NCBI GenBank assembly: GCA_031271275.1
Contig: JAISWA010000078.1
Location: 1 to 14,451 of the forward strand
Direction: 5' to 3'
Length of the DNA stretch: 14,451 nucleotides
From: Clostridiales bacterium
GTDB taxonomy: Bacteria > Bacillota > Clostridia > Lachnospirales > WQUN01
Shown here: positions 1-6,781 of the stretch, one piece after another
Layout of the letters: the number at the start of each line of letters is the position of its first letter
Numbering within the stretch: the first letter of the stretch is position 1
Notes under the pieces: generated by a model
Told to the model about the DNA's origin: nothing
Database searches by the model: none
What the model saw: only the letters and a program-made list of their open reading frames with translations
Made by a program: the position numbers and the translations under genes

Positions 1-30
1 GTGGACGCGGATGGAGTTGAGTATTTTTAA
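1..30 (+). CDS. 3' end of an unidentified upstream gene (partial)
   Basis: The first frame of the window is open from base 1 and reads nine residues (VDADGVEYF) before a TAA stop at 28-30. The final A of that stop is the first base of the transporter start codon (TAATG), a one-base overlap typical of translationally coupled genes. A GGAG at 13-16 lies inside this tail and could serve the downstream start, though its spacing of about 13 nt is long. Nine residues are too few to name a family. The reading rests on the stop/start overlap and could be coincidence. Confidence 0.45.
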   Translation: MDADGVEYF

Positions 31-923
31 TGTACTACTTACTTTCGCTGCTTACGGGCATTCTCGTTTCCGTCATGATTGTGAGCAACGGCGGCCTGAC
101 CGCGGGGTACGGCGTGTACACCGCGACGGTAATCATACACATCACCGGGTTATTGCTGATTACCGCGCTTATGCTGCTAAAGGGCGAACGCCCGAAGCAT
201 AAAATACAAAACTGGGTATTCTACACCGGCGGCGCGGTCGGCGTGGCGACCACGGTTTTTAATAATTTCGCCTATGGGCGCATCAGCGTCTCCGCCATAC
301 TGGCGCTCGGGCTGTTCGGGCAGACCATTTTCGGCTTGTTTATCGACCAGTACGGGCTTATCGGCATGTCAAAGCACCCGTTCCGCAAAGAAAAAATCGC
401 GGGGGTGCTTTTAATTTTTGCCGGAATCGTCTCTATGATAACGGAGTTTGCCTTCCTCGCCGTGGGCGCGGCATTCCTTTCCGGTATTTTCACCATTGTC
501 TCCCGCACCACCAACGCGCGGCTCTCCGACGCCACCACCCTTCGGGTCAGCACCTTTTATAATTATGTAATCGGGCTGCTCACCGCCGTTCCGGTTCTAT
601 TGCTGTTCGGGCGCGGGGAACTGCCCTTCGCCGGGGTAAACGCTTCCGTAAACCCGTTTTACTACTTCGGCGGGGTTTTGGGCGCGTGCATCGTACTGTT
701 GGGAAACATGACCGTTACGAAAATTTCCGCCTTCTACCTTTCCATTCTTTTATTCGTGGGGCAGGTCTTTTCCGGAATTCTGATAGACGCGCTTCTGTCG
801 GGCGCGTTTTCCGTCCGGAATTTGATCGGCGGTATGTTGGTTACGTTGGGGCTGTGCGTAAACCTGTTCCTCGACAGGAAAAAACACGCCGCCGTTTCGC
901 CAAACGCAACGGAAGCGAGGTAA
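30..923 (+). CDS. DMT-superfamily membrane transporter, YdcZ/DUF606-like
   Basis: The 297-residue product is almost wholly hydrophobic, with about ten membrane-spanning segments arranged as two similar halves (roughly residues 2-140 and 143-282). It ends in a short charged tail (DRKKHAAVSPNATEAR). The opening, with GILVSVMIVSNGGL and a TATVIIHITGLLL segment in the second helix, and the second-half motif FYYFGGVLGACIVLLGNMTV match the YdcZ/DUF606 branch of the drug/metabolite transporter superfamily, here as a fused two-repeat protein. Substrates in this branch are mostly unknown. The start codon overlaps the preceding stop by one base. larE begins 48 bp downstream on the same strand, so co-transcription with the nickel-cofactor genes is likely, but nothing in the protein identifies it as a nickel or cofactor-precursor carrier. 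The family call is firm; the substrate is unknown. Confidence 0.85.
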   Translation: MYYLLSLLTGILVSVMIVSNGGLTAGYGVYTATVIIHITGLLLITALMLLKGERPKHKIQNWVFYTGGAVGVATTVFNNFAYGRISVSAILALGLFGQTIFGLFIDQYGLIGMSKHPFRKEKIAGVLLIFAGIVSMITEFAFLAVGAAFLSGIFTIVSRTTNARLSDATTLRVSTFYNYVIGLLTAVPVLLLFGRGELPFAGVNASVNPFYYFGGVLGACIVLLGNMTVTKISAFYLSILLFVGQVFSGILIDALLSGAFSVRNLIGGMLVTLGLCVNLFLDRKKHAAVSPNATEAR

Positions 924-971
924 CGCGCCTTTGCCGCTCCTGCCCAATTACGAAATACCGGGATGATAACC

Positions 972-1742
972 ATGTCTTATTTACTTTTGCAAAATTTCTT
1001 TAACGCCCATCCCAAAGCCGCGTTGGGGTTTTCCGGCGGGGCGGATTCCGCGTTCCTTTTGCACGCGGCATTGCGCTGCGGCGGGGATATCAAGCCCTAT
1101 TACGTGAAAACGCCCTTTCAGCCGGGCTTTGAGCTTCGCGACGCGGAGCATGTGTGCGGGGAACTAAACGCAACCCTTGAGGTTATCGCGGCGGACGTGC
1201 TAAGCGAACCCGCCGTCGCATCCAACCCGCCCGACCGCTGTTACCATTGCAAGCATTTAATTTTTACGACGATACGCTGCCGCGCCTTATCGGACGGTTA
1301 TGAAATCCTGCTCGACGGAACCAACGCCTCCGACGACGCGGGCGACCGCCCGGGCATGAAAGCGCTGCGCGAGCTTGGGGTGCTTTCGCCCCTGCGGGAA
1401 TGCGGGCTGCGCAAAGGTGAAATCAGGAGGCTTTCCAAAGAAGCCGGGTTGTTTACCTGGGACAAGCCGTCCTATTCCTGCCTTGCCACGCGCATACCTA
1501 CCGGCATGCCCGTCACGGAAGAATTGCTTGACCGGGTGGCGGCGGCGGAAAACTTTTTGTTCGGGCTTGGCTTTTCCGGTTTCAGGGTGCGGGCGTTGCC
1601 GGACGGTTCCGCCCGCCTGCAGGTGGCCGCCGAGCAGATGGAGAAAGTTTTTTCGGAGCGGGAAAAAATTAAAGAAGCGCTTTCAACGTATTTTACCGCC
1701 GTGACATTGGATTTATCGCCGCGAATGGGGGAACGCACATGA
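972..1742 (+). CDS. larE: LarE, ATP-dependent sulfur transferase of nickel-pincer cofactor synthesis
   Basis: LarE adenylates the pyridinium biscarboxylate mononucleotide made by LarB and replaces the carboxyl oxygens with sulfur. The PP-loop ATP pyrophosphatase motif SGGADS is at residues 21-26 counted from the chosen start. A CYHC pair inside PPDRCYHCK (Cys90, Cys93) and a Cys in KPSYSCLATR (Cys170) follow. The last aligns with the sulfur-donor Cys176 of Lactiplantibacillus plantarum LarE. Family knowledge says LarE proteins with all three cysteines can hold a [4Fe-4S] cluster and act catalytically rather than sacrificing their own sulfur, and this protein has the three. The ATG at 972 is preferred over the in-frame ATG at 963 because 963 has no usable ribosome site, but the GGGAT before 972 is also weak. 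The stop overlaps the larB start (ATGA), indicating coupling. Length, 256 residues, is normal. Confidence 0.93.
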   Translation: MSYLLLQNFFNAHPKAALGFSGGADSAFLLHAALRCGGDIKPYYVKTPFQPGFELRDAEHVCGELNATLEVIAADVLSEPAVASNPPDRCYHCKHLIFTTIRCRALSDGYEILLDGTNASDDAGDRPGMKALRELGVLSPLRECGLRKGEIRRLSKEAGLFTWDKPSYSCLATRIPTGMPVTEELLDRVAAAENFLFGLGFSGFRVRALPDGSARLQVAAEQMEKVFSEREKIKEALSTYFTAVTLDLSPRMGERT

Positions 1743-2485
1743 ACCGTCAGCAGCATTTGGATATGTTAAGGCAGGTCGCGGACGGGAAAATTTCCCCGGA
1801 GGACGCTTTAAATAAAGTTGTTTTGGAGTCCTTCGAAGACTTGGGCTACGCGAAGCCCGACCACCAACGCGCTTTGCGCCAGGGCGCGGCGGAAGTTATT
1901 TACGGGGCGGGCAAGACGCCGGAGCAAATTGGGGGGATTGCGCAGTCCCTGCGGGGGCGGGGCTGCGAAACGGTGCTCGTCACGCGGCTTTCCCCGGAAG
2001 CGGCGGAATTTTTGCGGGTTAATTTTGCAATGCGCTACGACGCCCTTTCCCGCGTTGGCATTATCGGAAAGACCCCCGAACCGGACGGCGCGGGGGTCAT
2101 CGTGGTCGCCACGGGCGGCACAAGCGACATTCCCGTGGCGGAGGAAGCCGCGCTCACCGCCGAGGCGTTGGGCAACCGGGTGACGCGGCTGTACGACGTG
2201 GGCGTCGCGGGGCTGCACCGGCTGCTCGGCTCGGCGGAAACGCTGATGAGCGCGCGGGCGGTGGTCGCCGTCGCCGGAATGGAAGGCGCGTTGGCAAGCG
2301 TTATCGGCGGGTTGGTAAGCTGCCCGGTCATCGGCGTGCCCACCAGTGTGGGCTACGGCGCGTCCTTTGGCGGGGTGGCGGCGCTGCTTTCCATGTTAAA
2401 CTCCTGCGCAAGCGGCGTAAGCGTGGTTAATATCGACAACGGCTTCGGCGCGGGGTATCTGGCAAGCATGATTAATCATTTATAG
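1739..2485 (+). CDS. larB: LarB, NaAD carboxylase/hydrolase of nickel-pincer cofactor synthesis
   Basis: LarB carboxylates the nicotinate ring of nicotinic acid adenine dinucleotide and cleaves off AMP, giving the biscarboxylate mononucleotide that LarE sulfurates. The 248-residue protein has the family N-terminal part with DHQRALRQGAAEVIYGAGK (41-59), then a PurE/AIR-carboxylase-like C-terminal domain: ATGGTSD (124-130), AGMEGALASVIGGL (169-182), PTSVGYGAS (201-209), and NSCASG followed by NIDNGFGAGY (231-240). Cys223 in NSCASG sits where the catalytic cysteine of characterised LarB (Cys221 in L. plantarum, from memory) is expected. The start is backed by a GGGGG run at 1727-1731, seven bases upstream, and by the 4-bp overlap with larE. 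The TAG stop falls inside the left arm of the 83-bp inverted-repeat element downstream. Confidence 0.94.
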   Translation: MNRQQHLDMLRQVADGKISPEDALNKVVLESFEDLGYAKPDHQRALRQGAAEVIYGAGKTPEQIGGIAQSLRGRGCETVLVTRLSPEAAEFLRVNFAMRYDALSRVGIIGKTPEPDGAGVIVVATGGTSDIPVAEEAALTAEALGNRVTRLYDVGVAGLHRLLGSAETLMSARAVVAVAGMEGALASVIGGLVSCPVIGVPTSVGYGASFGGVAALLSMLNSCASGVSVVNIDNGFGAGYLASMINHL

Positions 2486-2563
2486 CGAATCCACTTAATG
2501 TTTGACCGTCGGAAGCGTCAATGCACAGCTGACGATGGTTACATCCAAAGTTGATTCGCTATA
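2481..2563. repeat. 83-bp element with 16-bp terminal inverted repeats, MITE-like
   Basis: The left arm TATAGCGAATCCACTT (2481-2496) and right arm AAGTTGATTCGCTATA (2548-2563) are reverse complements at 15 of 16 positions. They enclose about 51 bp that contain further short complementary pieces, such as GTCA/TGAC at 2517-2534. The outer ends are TA dinucleotides, as in TA-targeting (IS630/mariner-type) miniature elements. The left arm includes the larB stop codon, and the right arm ends five bases before the methyltransferase ribosome site. No T-run follows either arm, so an ordinary intrinsic terminator is unlikely. In RNA it would fold into a long hairpin between larB and the next gene and could act in mRNA processing or stability. 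The inverted repeat is seen directly; the mobile-element reading is inference. Confidence 0.6.
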
Positions 2564-2578
2564 CAACAAGGGGCTTTC

Positions 2579-3337
2579 ATGAAAAACTACACCGAAATAA
2601 ACGCCGAAACCATCGACCGTTGGGCGGACGCGGGTTGGGAATGGAGCGTGCCGGTATCGGCGGAAACCTGCGCGAATGCCCGGCGCGGTGAATGGGATGT
2701 GGTACTTACCCCCGTTAAGCCGGTGCCGAAGGAATGGTTTCCGCCGTTTAAAAATTGTAAGCTGCTTGGGCTCGCCAGCGGCGGCGGGCAGCAAATGCCC
2801 GTTTTTTCCCTGCTCGGCGCGGACTGCACCGTAATGGATTTGTCCGACAGGCAGCTTGAGCGCGAGCGCGCGGTGGCGGAAAGAGAAAATTATTCCATCA
2901 AAATAGTAAAAGCCGATATGACAAAAACTTTCCCCTTTGAGGACGGTTCTTTTGACTTGATTTTTCATCCCGTGTCCAACTGCTATGTGGAGGACGTATA
3001 CCACGTGTGGCGGGAATGCTACCGGGTGCTAAAGCCCGGGGGCATACTGCTCGCGGGGATGGATAACGGCTTAAACTTCCTGTTTGACGATTATGAAAAG
3101 CCGCTGACCATTACCCATACGCTGCCGTTCAACCCGCTGAAAAACCCGGCGCAAATGGAGGCGCTATCAAAGGGCGACGAGGGGATACAGTTCAGCCATA
3201 CCTTTGACGAACAAATCGGGGGACAGCTTAAAGCGGGGTTTGTGATTACGGCGGCGTATGAGGATTATGACAACGACCCCGACGCGATCGCCGACGGCAT
3301 TCCGACCTATTGGGCTACAAAAGCGGTAAAACCTTAA
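2579..3337 (+). CDS. Class I SAM-dependent methyltransferase (Methyltransf_11-like)
   Basis: The 252-residue protein has a Rossmann-type SAM-binding core. Motif I is LGLASGGGQQ (63-72), the acidic residue ending strand 2 is Asp87 in VMDLSD, DMT (113-115) corresponds to the adenine-binding acidic loop, DGSFDLIF (122-129) is motif post-I, and LKPGG (151-155) is the strand-5 turn. The N-terminal stretch with WADAGWEW and GEWDVVLTPVKPVPKEWF is typical of a methyltransferase family I recognise from clostridia and related Bacillota, whose substrate is not known to me. A strong AAGGGG at 2568-2573 lies five bases before the start. The gene sits between larB and larC, 93 bp after one and 26 bp before the other, in an otherwise coherent cofactor operon. 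That raises, but does not prove, a role with the nickel-pincer cofactor or its client. Confidence 0.85.
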   Translation: MKNYTEINAETIDRWADAGWEWSVPVSAETCANARRGEWDVVLTPVKPVPKEWFPPFKNCKLLGLASGGGQQMPVFSLLGADCTVMDLSDRQLERERAVAERENYSIKIVKADMTKTFPFEDGSFDLIFHPVSNCYVEDVYHVWRECYRVLKPGGILLAGMDNGLNFLFDDYEKPLTITHTLPFNPLKNPAQMEALSKGDEGIQFSHTFDEQIGGQLKAGFVITAAYEDYDNDPDAIADGIPTYWATKAVKP

Positions 3338-3363
3338 CTATTTAATTTAGAGGCGGTAAGATT

Positions 3364-4686
3364 ATGCGAACACTTTACTTTGACTGCGGCATGGGCGCGG
3401 CGGGCGATATGCTTGCCGGAGCGCTGCTGCCGCTTACGGACAAACCGGAGGAAATTTTAAAAAAATTAAACGAAGCCGGGCTGCCCGGCGTGGTTTTTTC
3501 CTCGGAGCCTTGCGTCAGGAACGGAATCGGCGGCGTTCGTTTTACCGTTAAGGTGAACGGCGAGGAAGAACGCGCGGAAAGTGACGGTGACAGCGGCCCT
3601 CGCCATAACCGTCCCCACCACGACCACCCCTGCGGGGAGGACCACCCCCACGACGGACACCCCCATGGGGAGGATCACCCCCACCACGGACACCCCCGCG
3701 GGGAGGACCACCCGCACGACGCCCGCTCCCATACGGAACATTCCCATGACGCCCGGGGGCTTTCCGACATTCTGTCCATCATCGGCCGCCTCAACCTTCC
3801 CGCGCCGGTCAAGCAAAACGCCGCCGCCGTCTATACCGTAATCGCGGAAGCGGAGAGCAGCGTACACGGCGCGCCCGTGGGCGAAGTCCACTTCCACGAA
3901 GTGGGCGCCCTGGACGCGATGGCGGATATCACGGCATGTTGTTTGCTGATAGACGCGTTAAAGCCCGGGCGCATTCTCGCTTCGCCCGTCGCCACCGGGT
4001 ACGGGCAGGTGCGCTGCGCCCACGGGCTGCTGCCCGTTCCGGCACCGGCGACGGCGCTGATACTGCGGGGCATACCCGCCTACGCCGGGGAAACGCAGGG
4101 CGAGTTGTGCACGCCCACCGGCGCGGCGCTGCTTAAACATTTCGCGGGGGAATTTATGCAAATGCCGGTGATGGCGGTTTCAAAAATCGGCTACGGCATG
4201 GGCGGCAAAACCTTTGAGCGGGTCAACTGCGTCCGCGCGTTCCTCGGGGAATGTAAAGAGACCGCCGCGTCCGTGGCGGAGTTGGTTTGTAATTTGGACG
4301 ATATGACGCCCGAGGCGTCCGCGTTCGCGCAGCAATTGCTGATGGAAGAAGGCGCGTTGGACGTTACCGTAACACCTACGGTGATGAAGAAGGGTCGCGC
4401 CGGGGTTATTTTTTCCTGCATGTGCGCGGAAGATGACGCGGAACGTTTCGCCGCGCTGCTCTTTAAGCACACCACGACGATAGGGCTTCGCGTAAACAAG
4501 GCGCGGCGCTTTACGTTAACCCGCGCAACGCGCGCGGCGGAAACGCGGTACGGCGCGGTGCGCGTGAAGGAAGCCTCCGGTTTCGGGAGTAAAAAAGCGA
4601 AGCCGGAATACGAGGACCTTTCCAGAATAGCGAAAGAAAACGGAATTTCCCTGGCGGAAGCTGCGGAAAGCATACAAGGGCAATAA
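3364..4686 (+). CDS. larC: LarC, CTP-dependent nickel insertase of nickel-pincer cofactor synthesis
   Basis: LarC inserts nickel into the bisthiocarboxylate mononucleotide made by LarB and LarE, consuming CTP. The single 440-residue frame carries both parts of the family. The N-terminal part opens with YFDCGMGAAGDMLAGALL (5-22) and has GEVHFHEVGALDAMADI (163-179). The C-terminal part has NLDDMTPE (310-317), VMKKGRAG from 340, and TTTIGLR (370-376). In L. plantarum larC is split into two frames joined by ribosomal frameshifting; here it is one continuous frame, so no frameshift is needed. Residues 81-128 form a very His-rich insert built on three 11-residue repeats, a likely nickel store or buffer in a nickel enzyme. 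The ribosome site AGAGGCGG (from 3349) precedes the start by about 8-10 bases. Confidence 0.95.
   Translation: MRTLYFDCGMGAAGDMLAGALLPLTDKPEEILKKLNEAGLPGVVFSSEPCVRNGIGGVRFTVKVNGEEERAESDGDSGPRHNRPHHDHPCGEDHPHDGHPHGEDHPHHGHPRGEDHPHDARSHTEHSHDARGLSDILSIIGRLNLPAPVKQNAAAVYTVIAEAESSVHGAPVGEVHFHEVGALDAMADITACCLLIDALKPGRILASPVATGYGQVRCAHGLLPVPAPATALILRGIPAYAGETQGELCTPTGAALLKHFAGEFMQMPVMAVSKIGYGMGGKTFERVNCVRAFLGECKETAASVAELVCNLDDMTPEASAFAQQLLMEEGALDVTVTPTVMKKGRAGVIFSCMCAEDDAERFAALLFKHTTTIGLRVNKARRFTLTRATRAAETRYGAVRVKEASGFGSKKAKPEYEDLSRIAKENGISLAEAAESIQGQ
3631..3729 (+). repeat. Three 33-bp in-frame tandem repeats in larC (His-rich segment)
   Basis: Three consecutive 33-bp units encode residues 90-122 of LarC: CGEDHPHDGHP, HGEDHPHHGHP and RGEDHPHDARS. 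The first two DNA units differ at only a few positions and the third diverges at its end. The units keep His at the same positions, and His residues continue on both sides (81-128). Because the unit is a multiple of three, copy number can change without breaking the frame. Metal binding is inferred from composition and from the nickel chemistry of LarC. Confidence 0.9.
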
Positions 4687-4712
4687 CTTTCGATGTGGAA
4701 ATGCCAGAGGAG

Positions 4713-4737
4713 CGCAGCGACGAAGCATTTTCACGAA
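4713..4737 (+). repeat. 25-bp dispersed intergenic repeat, copy 1
   Basis: This 25-bp sequence, starting CGCAGCGACGAAGC and ending TTTTCACGAA, occurs identically at 7815-7839. Here it lies in the 64-bp gap between larC and the lipid kinase, ending three bases before the AGGAGG ribosome site. Its right part (GCATTTTCAC, 4725-4734) can pair with GTGGAAATGC (4695-4704) with one G-U pair, giving a 10-bp hairpin with a 20-nt loop in the mRNA. The identity of the two copies is direct observation; membership of a genome-wide repeat family is inferred. Confidence 0.7.
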
Positions 4738-4750
4738 GCAGGAGGCGGTT

Positions 4751-5662
4751 ATGTACCACATCATTTTAAACCCCGCGGCGGGGCACGGGCGGAGCGTCGC
4801 CATACTTCCCCAACTCACCACGCACCTTGCCGCCCATTGCGTCCCCTTTGAAACGCTGCCCACCGCCGCGCCGGGGGCGGCGCGGGAAATTGCGGCGAAA
4901 GCCTGCCGCGACGGAAGCGACGGTATCATCGGCATCGGCGGCGACGGAACGCTGCAGGAAATCGTCACCGGAATGCGGGACGCGCACCCGGACGCGGGCA
5001 TAATCCCCACGCCGCTTGGGGTTTTGCCCTGCGGAAGCGGGAACGATTTTTCGCTGACTTTCGAAGGGAAGAAGAAAACCAAGAGCGAGGAACGCATACG
5101 CTCGCTGACGGCGAGCGTCGCGGACGGGCAGACGATACCGGTCGATTTGATCAATATAAGCGGCGGGCAAATATGTATGAACATCGCCAACATGGGGTTG
5201 GACGCGCGGATTGTGCAAAACGCGGAAAGCTATAAACAGCGCTTCGGCGGCAACGCGTACCTTGCCGCGTCGTACAAAAGCATTTCCCAACACAAAAATA
5301 TTAAAATGACCATCGAAGCCGACGACGAAATCTTCGCGGGGGATTTTACCCTCGCCGCCGTCTGCAACGGGCAGTATTACGGGGGCGGGCTTCGTATTTC
5401 CCCCAGGGCAAGGTTAAACGACGGGCTGATAACGCTCTGTATAGTGGACAAGCTGAGCCGCGCCAAGACGAGCATCCTTTTCCCGTCGGTTTTGTTTGAA
5501 AGGCACGTGAATCTGAAAGAAGTGCATTACGTCACCTGCAAGCGCGTAAAAATCACCGCCGACGAGACGGAAATACTCTGCGTGGACGGGAATTTGTACG
5601 GGCACCCGGGCACGTTGGAATTTAACATGCTGCCCGGGGCGATCAGGATGTTCGCGCCGTAA
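4751..5662 (+). CDS. Diacylglycerol kinase catalytic-domain protein (YegS/DgkB-type lipid kinase)
   Basis: The 303-residue cytoplasmic protein shows the DAG-kinase family order. NPAAGHGRS (7-15) is the nucleotide-binding start, IGIGGDGTLQEIVTG (60-74) carries the GGDGT motif, and LPCGSGNDFS (92-101) follows. A C-terminal beta-rich half has NGQYYGGGLRISPRARLNDG, typical of YegS/DgkB lipid kinases. Such enzymes phosphorylate diacylglycerol or related lipids, recycling the head-group by-product of lipoteichoic acid or membrane turnover; the exact lipid cannot be read here. The start is firmly set by AGGAGG at 4740-4745, five bases upstream. It follows larC by 64 bp that include a dispersed 25-bp repeat, and its 3' end overlaps the opposite-strand amidase by 20 bp. 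It is probably the last gene of the run, with no obvious cofactor role. Confidence 0.9.
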   Translation: MYHIILNPAAGHGRSVAILPQLTTHLAAHCVPFETLPTAAPGAAREIAAKACRDGSDGIIGIGGDGTLQEIVTGMRDAHPDAGIIPTPLGVLPCGSGNDFSLTFEGKKKTKSEERIRSLTASVADGQTIPVDLINISGGQICMNIANMGLDARIVQNAESYKQRFGGNAYLAASYKSISQHKNIKMTIEADDEIFAGDFTLAAVCNGQYYGGGLRISPRARLNDGLITLCIVDKLSRAKTSILFPSVLFERHVNLKEVHYVTCKRVKITADETEILCVDGNLYGHPGTLEFNMLPGAIRMFAP

Positions 5663-6617
5663 GATTTCGCGCGGGCGGAAGCGCGTTTATGGCGTCCAAC
5701 AGCGCCAACGCGATTTCCTGACGGCACGCCGGGTCTTCCAGGCGGGCGAGCTCGCCGGGGTTGGACATAAACATAACCTCCACCAACGCCGTGGGGATTT
5801 TTGAATTGAGCAGTATGCGGTAAACATCCGAATTTACCGCGCCGCGGTCGCGGGTTTGCAGCCGCCCCGCCACGGCGCTTTGCGCGATTTCCGCCAGTTC
5901 CCGGCTGGTAATCGGCGCGTCGGTTTCGTGGTTGTGGTGGTAGGTGATGGTGCCGCCGGTGTTCTGGCTACGCTCGTCCACATTGTTGTGCACCGATATA
6001 AAATAGTCGCCGACTTTATTCGCGAGCCGGAACCGGTATTCCAGTGAAACATATTTTTCCTCGGTGCGCGTGGGGAGCAGCAGGATTTTTTCATTCTCAA
6101 AGGCTTCCAACAGCCGCAAAACGATGTCGAGGTCGATATCCTTTTCAAATACGGTACGGTTGACCACCGCGCCGTAGTCCTCTTTGCCGTGGCCGGGGTC
6201 GATGACCACCACCGTTTCGTAAAGTTCCTTCGGCTCGGTCAGCTGTATGTAGGAATTCTCCCCGTCCTCAATATATTCGGCGAAACACCCCTTCTCACAG
6301 CGTATCACCATATGGTCCCCCAACAGCAGCGCTTCCCGCAGCAGCGGTTCCCGCAGAAAAACACGCCGCATACGCCAGTTGGCGCTGTTTGCGAAGTGAA
6401 CCGTATGCTCGTCATAGAAATAATTCGTTTTAATCTCACTCACCGTAAGCAAACCCGTATAAATACGTTTAAGCGCCGGGTCGTAAGAAACGGAATCCGC
6501 AATGGAAAGCCCCCGGGTTTGCGCGGGCGGTTCCGCCGCGCAAATGACAGTAGGGGTAAGCGCAGCCGAAAGAAAGAGCATAAACAGCGCGGCGGATATT
6601 ACTTTTATGATGTACAT
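5643..6617 (-). CDS. Secreted N-acetylmuramoyl-L-alanine amidase (Amidase_3)
   Basis: The product, 324 residues from the chosen start, is predicted to cut the amide bond between N-acetylmuramic acid and L-alanine in peptidoglycan. A signal peptide with a hydrophobic core (MYIIKVISAALFMLFLSAAL) likely ends after VICA (residue 27). After a region of about 110 residues that I do not recognise, the Amidase_3 domain begins. VVIDPGHG supplies zinc ligand His143, Glu158 in FEKDIDL is the second, His210 in FISVHNN the third, and Glu280 in ALVEVMFMSN is the catalytic acid. The start at 6617 is chosen over an in-frame ATG at 6677 because CGGAGGGG lies just upstream, the protein then starts with the signal peptide, and the promoter lies between the two. 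Without visible SH3 or LysM repeats, it may be a spore or cell-separation type amidase; that is open. Confidence 0.92.
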   Translation of the reverse strand: MYIIKVISAALFMLFLSAALTPTVICAAEPPAQTRGLSIADSVSYDPALKRIYTGLLTVSEIKTNYFYDEHTVHFANSANWRMRRVFLREPLLREALLLGDHMVIRCEKGCFAEYIEDGENSYIQLTEPKELYETVVVIDPGHGKEDYGAVVNRTVFEKDIDLDIVLRLLEAFENEKILLLPTRTEEKYVSLEYRFRLANKVGDYFISVHNNVDERSQNTGGTITYHHNHETDAPITSRELAEIAQSAVAGRLQTRDRGAVNSDVYRILLNSKIPTALVEVMFMSNPGELARLEDPACRQEIALALLDAINALPPARNLTARTS

Positions 6618-6645
6618 TGGCCCCTCCGTTGTTTGACATGCACGT

Positions 6646-6674
6646 ATTTTAGTGTATCTCTCCCCCCGTGACAA
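6646..6674 (-). promoter_or_regulatory. Sigma-A-like promoter of the amidase gene
   Basis: On the minus strand, TTGTCA (6669-6674) and TAAAAT (6646-6651) are separated by exactly 17 bp. They match the vegetative consensus at 5 of 6 positions each. The predicted start would fall about 20 bases before the amidase AUG, leaving room for the GGAGGGG site. The -35 box overlaps the left stem of the + strand terminator-like hairpin. Confidence 0.6.
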
Positions 6675-6696
6675 CACACCTGCGCGGGGGCTTTTT
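6663..6696 (+). terminator. Intrinsic-terminator-like hairpin facing the glycosyltransferase
   Basis: CCCCCGTG (6663-6670) pairs with CGCGGGGG (6683-6690) in an 8-bp, GC-rich stem with one T-G pair and a 12-nt loop. It is followed at once by CTTTTTC (five T residues at 6692-6696). It would act on + strand transcripts, although no + strand gene ends here. The nearest upstream + gene is the lipid kinase, more than 1 kb away across the antisense amidase. It may stop read-through antisense transcription, or attenuate a leader of the glycosyltransferase. Confidence 0.45.
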
Positions 6697-6781
6697 CATA
6701 CGATAGTAAACATACGCGGCATATTTCCACGGCGGTGTATGCAAGTCTATGAAATTTTCAACCAGTTCAGGGGGTATTGTC

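Noticed and set aside
3466..3897. Minus-strand open frame of 143 codons opposite the larC His-rich segment
   Set aside because: It lies wholly antisense to a well-supported larC, its Val/Gly-rich repeats are just the complement of the His repeat, and no ribosome site supports it.
3364..4686. Programmed frameshift in larC, as in L. plantarum
   Set aside because: Both LarC parts lie in one uninterrupted frame, so no frameshift is required.
4516..5193. Minus-strand 225-codon frame opposite larC and the lipid kinase
   Set aside because: It runs antisense across two clear genes in a GC-rich region where long shadow frames are expected, and shows no domain motif.
5668..5688. CGCGC/GCGCG hairpin followed by TTT after the lipid kinase
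   Set aside because: A five-bp stem with only three T residues, lying inside the amidase coding region, is too weak to call a terminator.
6633..6660. Possible + strand promoter TTGACA-16-TATCTC for the glycosyltransferase
   Set aside because: The -10 box matches poorly (3 of 6) and transcription would enter the terminator-like hairpin immediately; the minus-strand promoter in the same DNA is far better.
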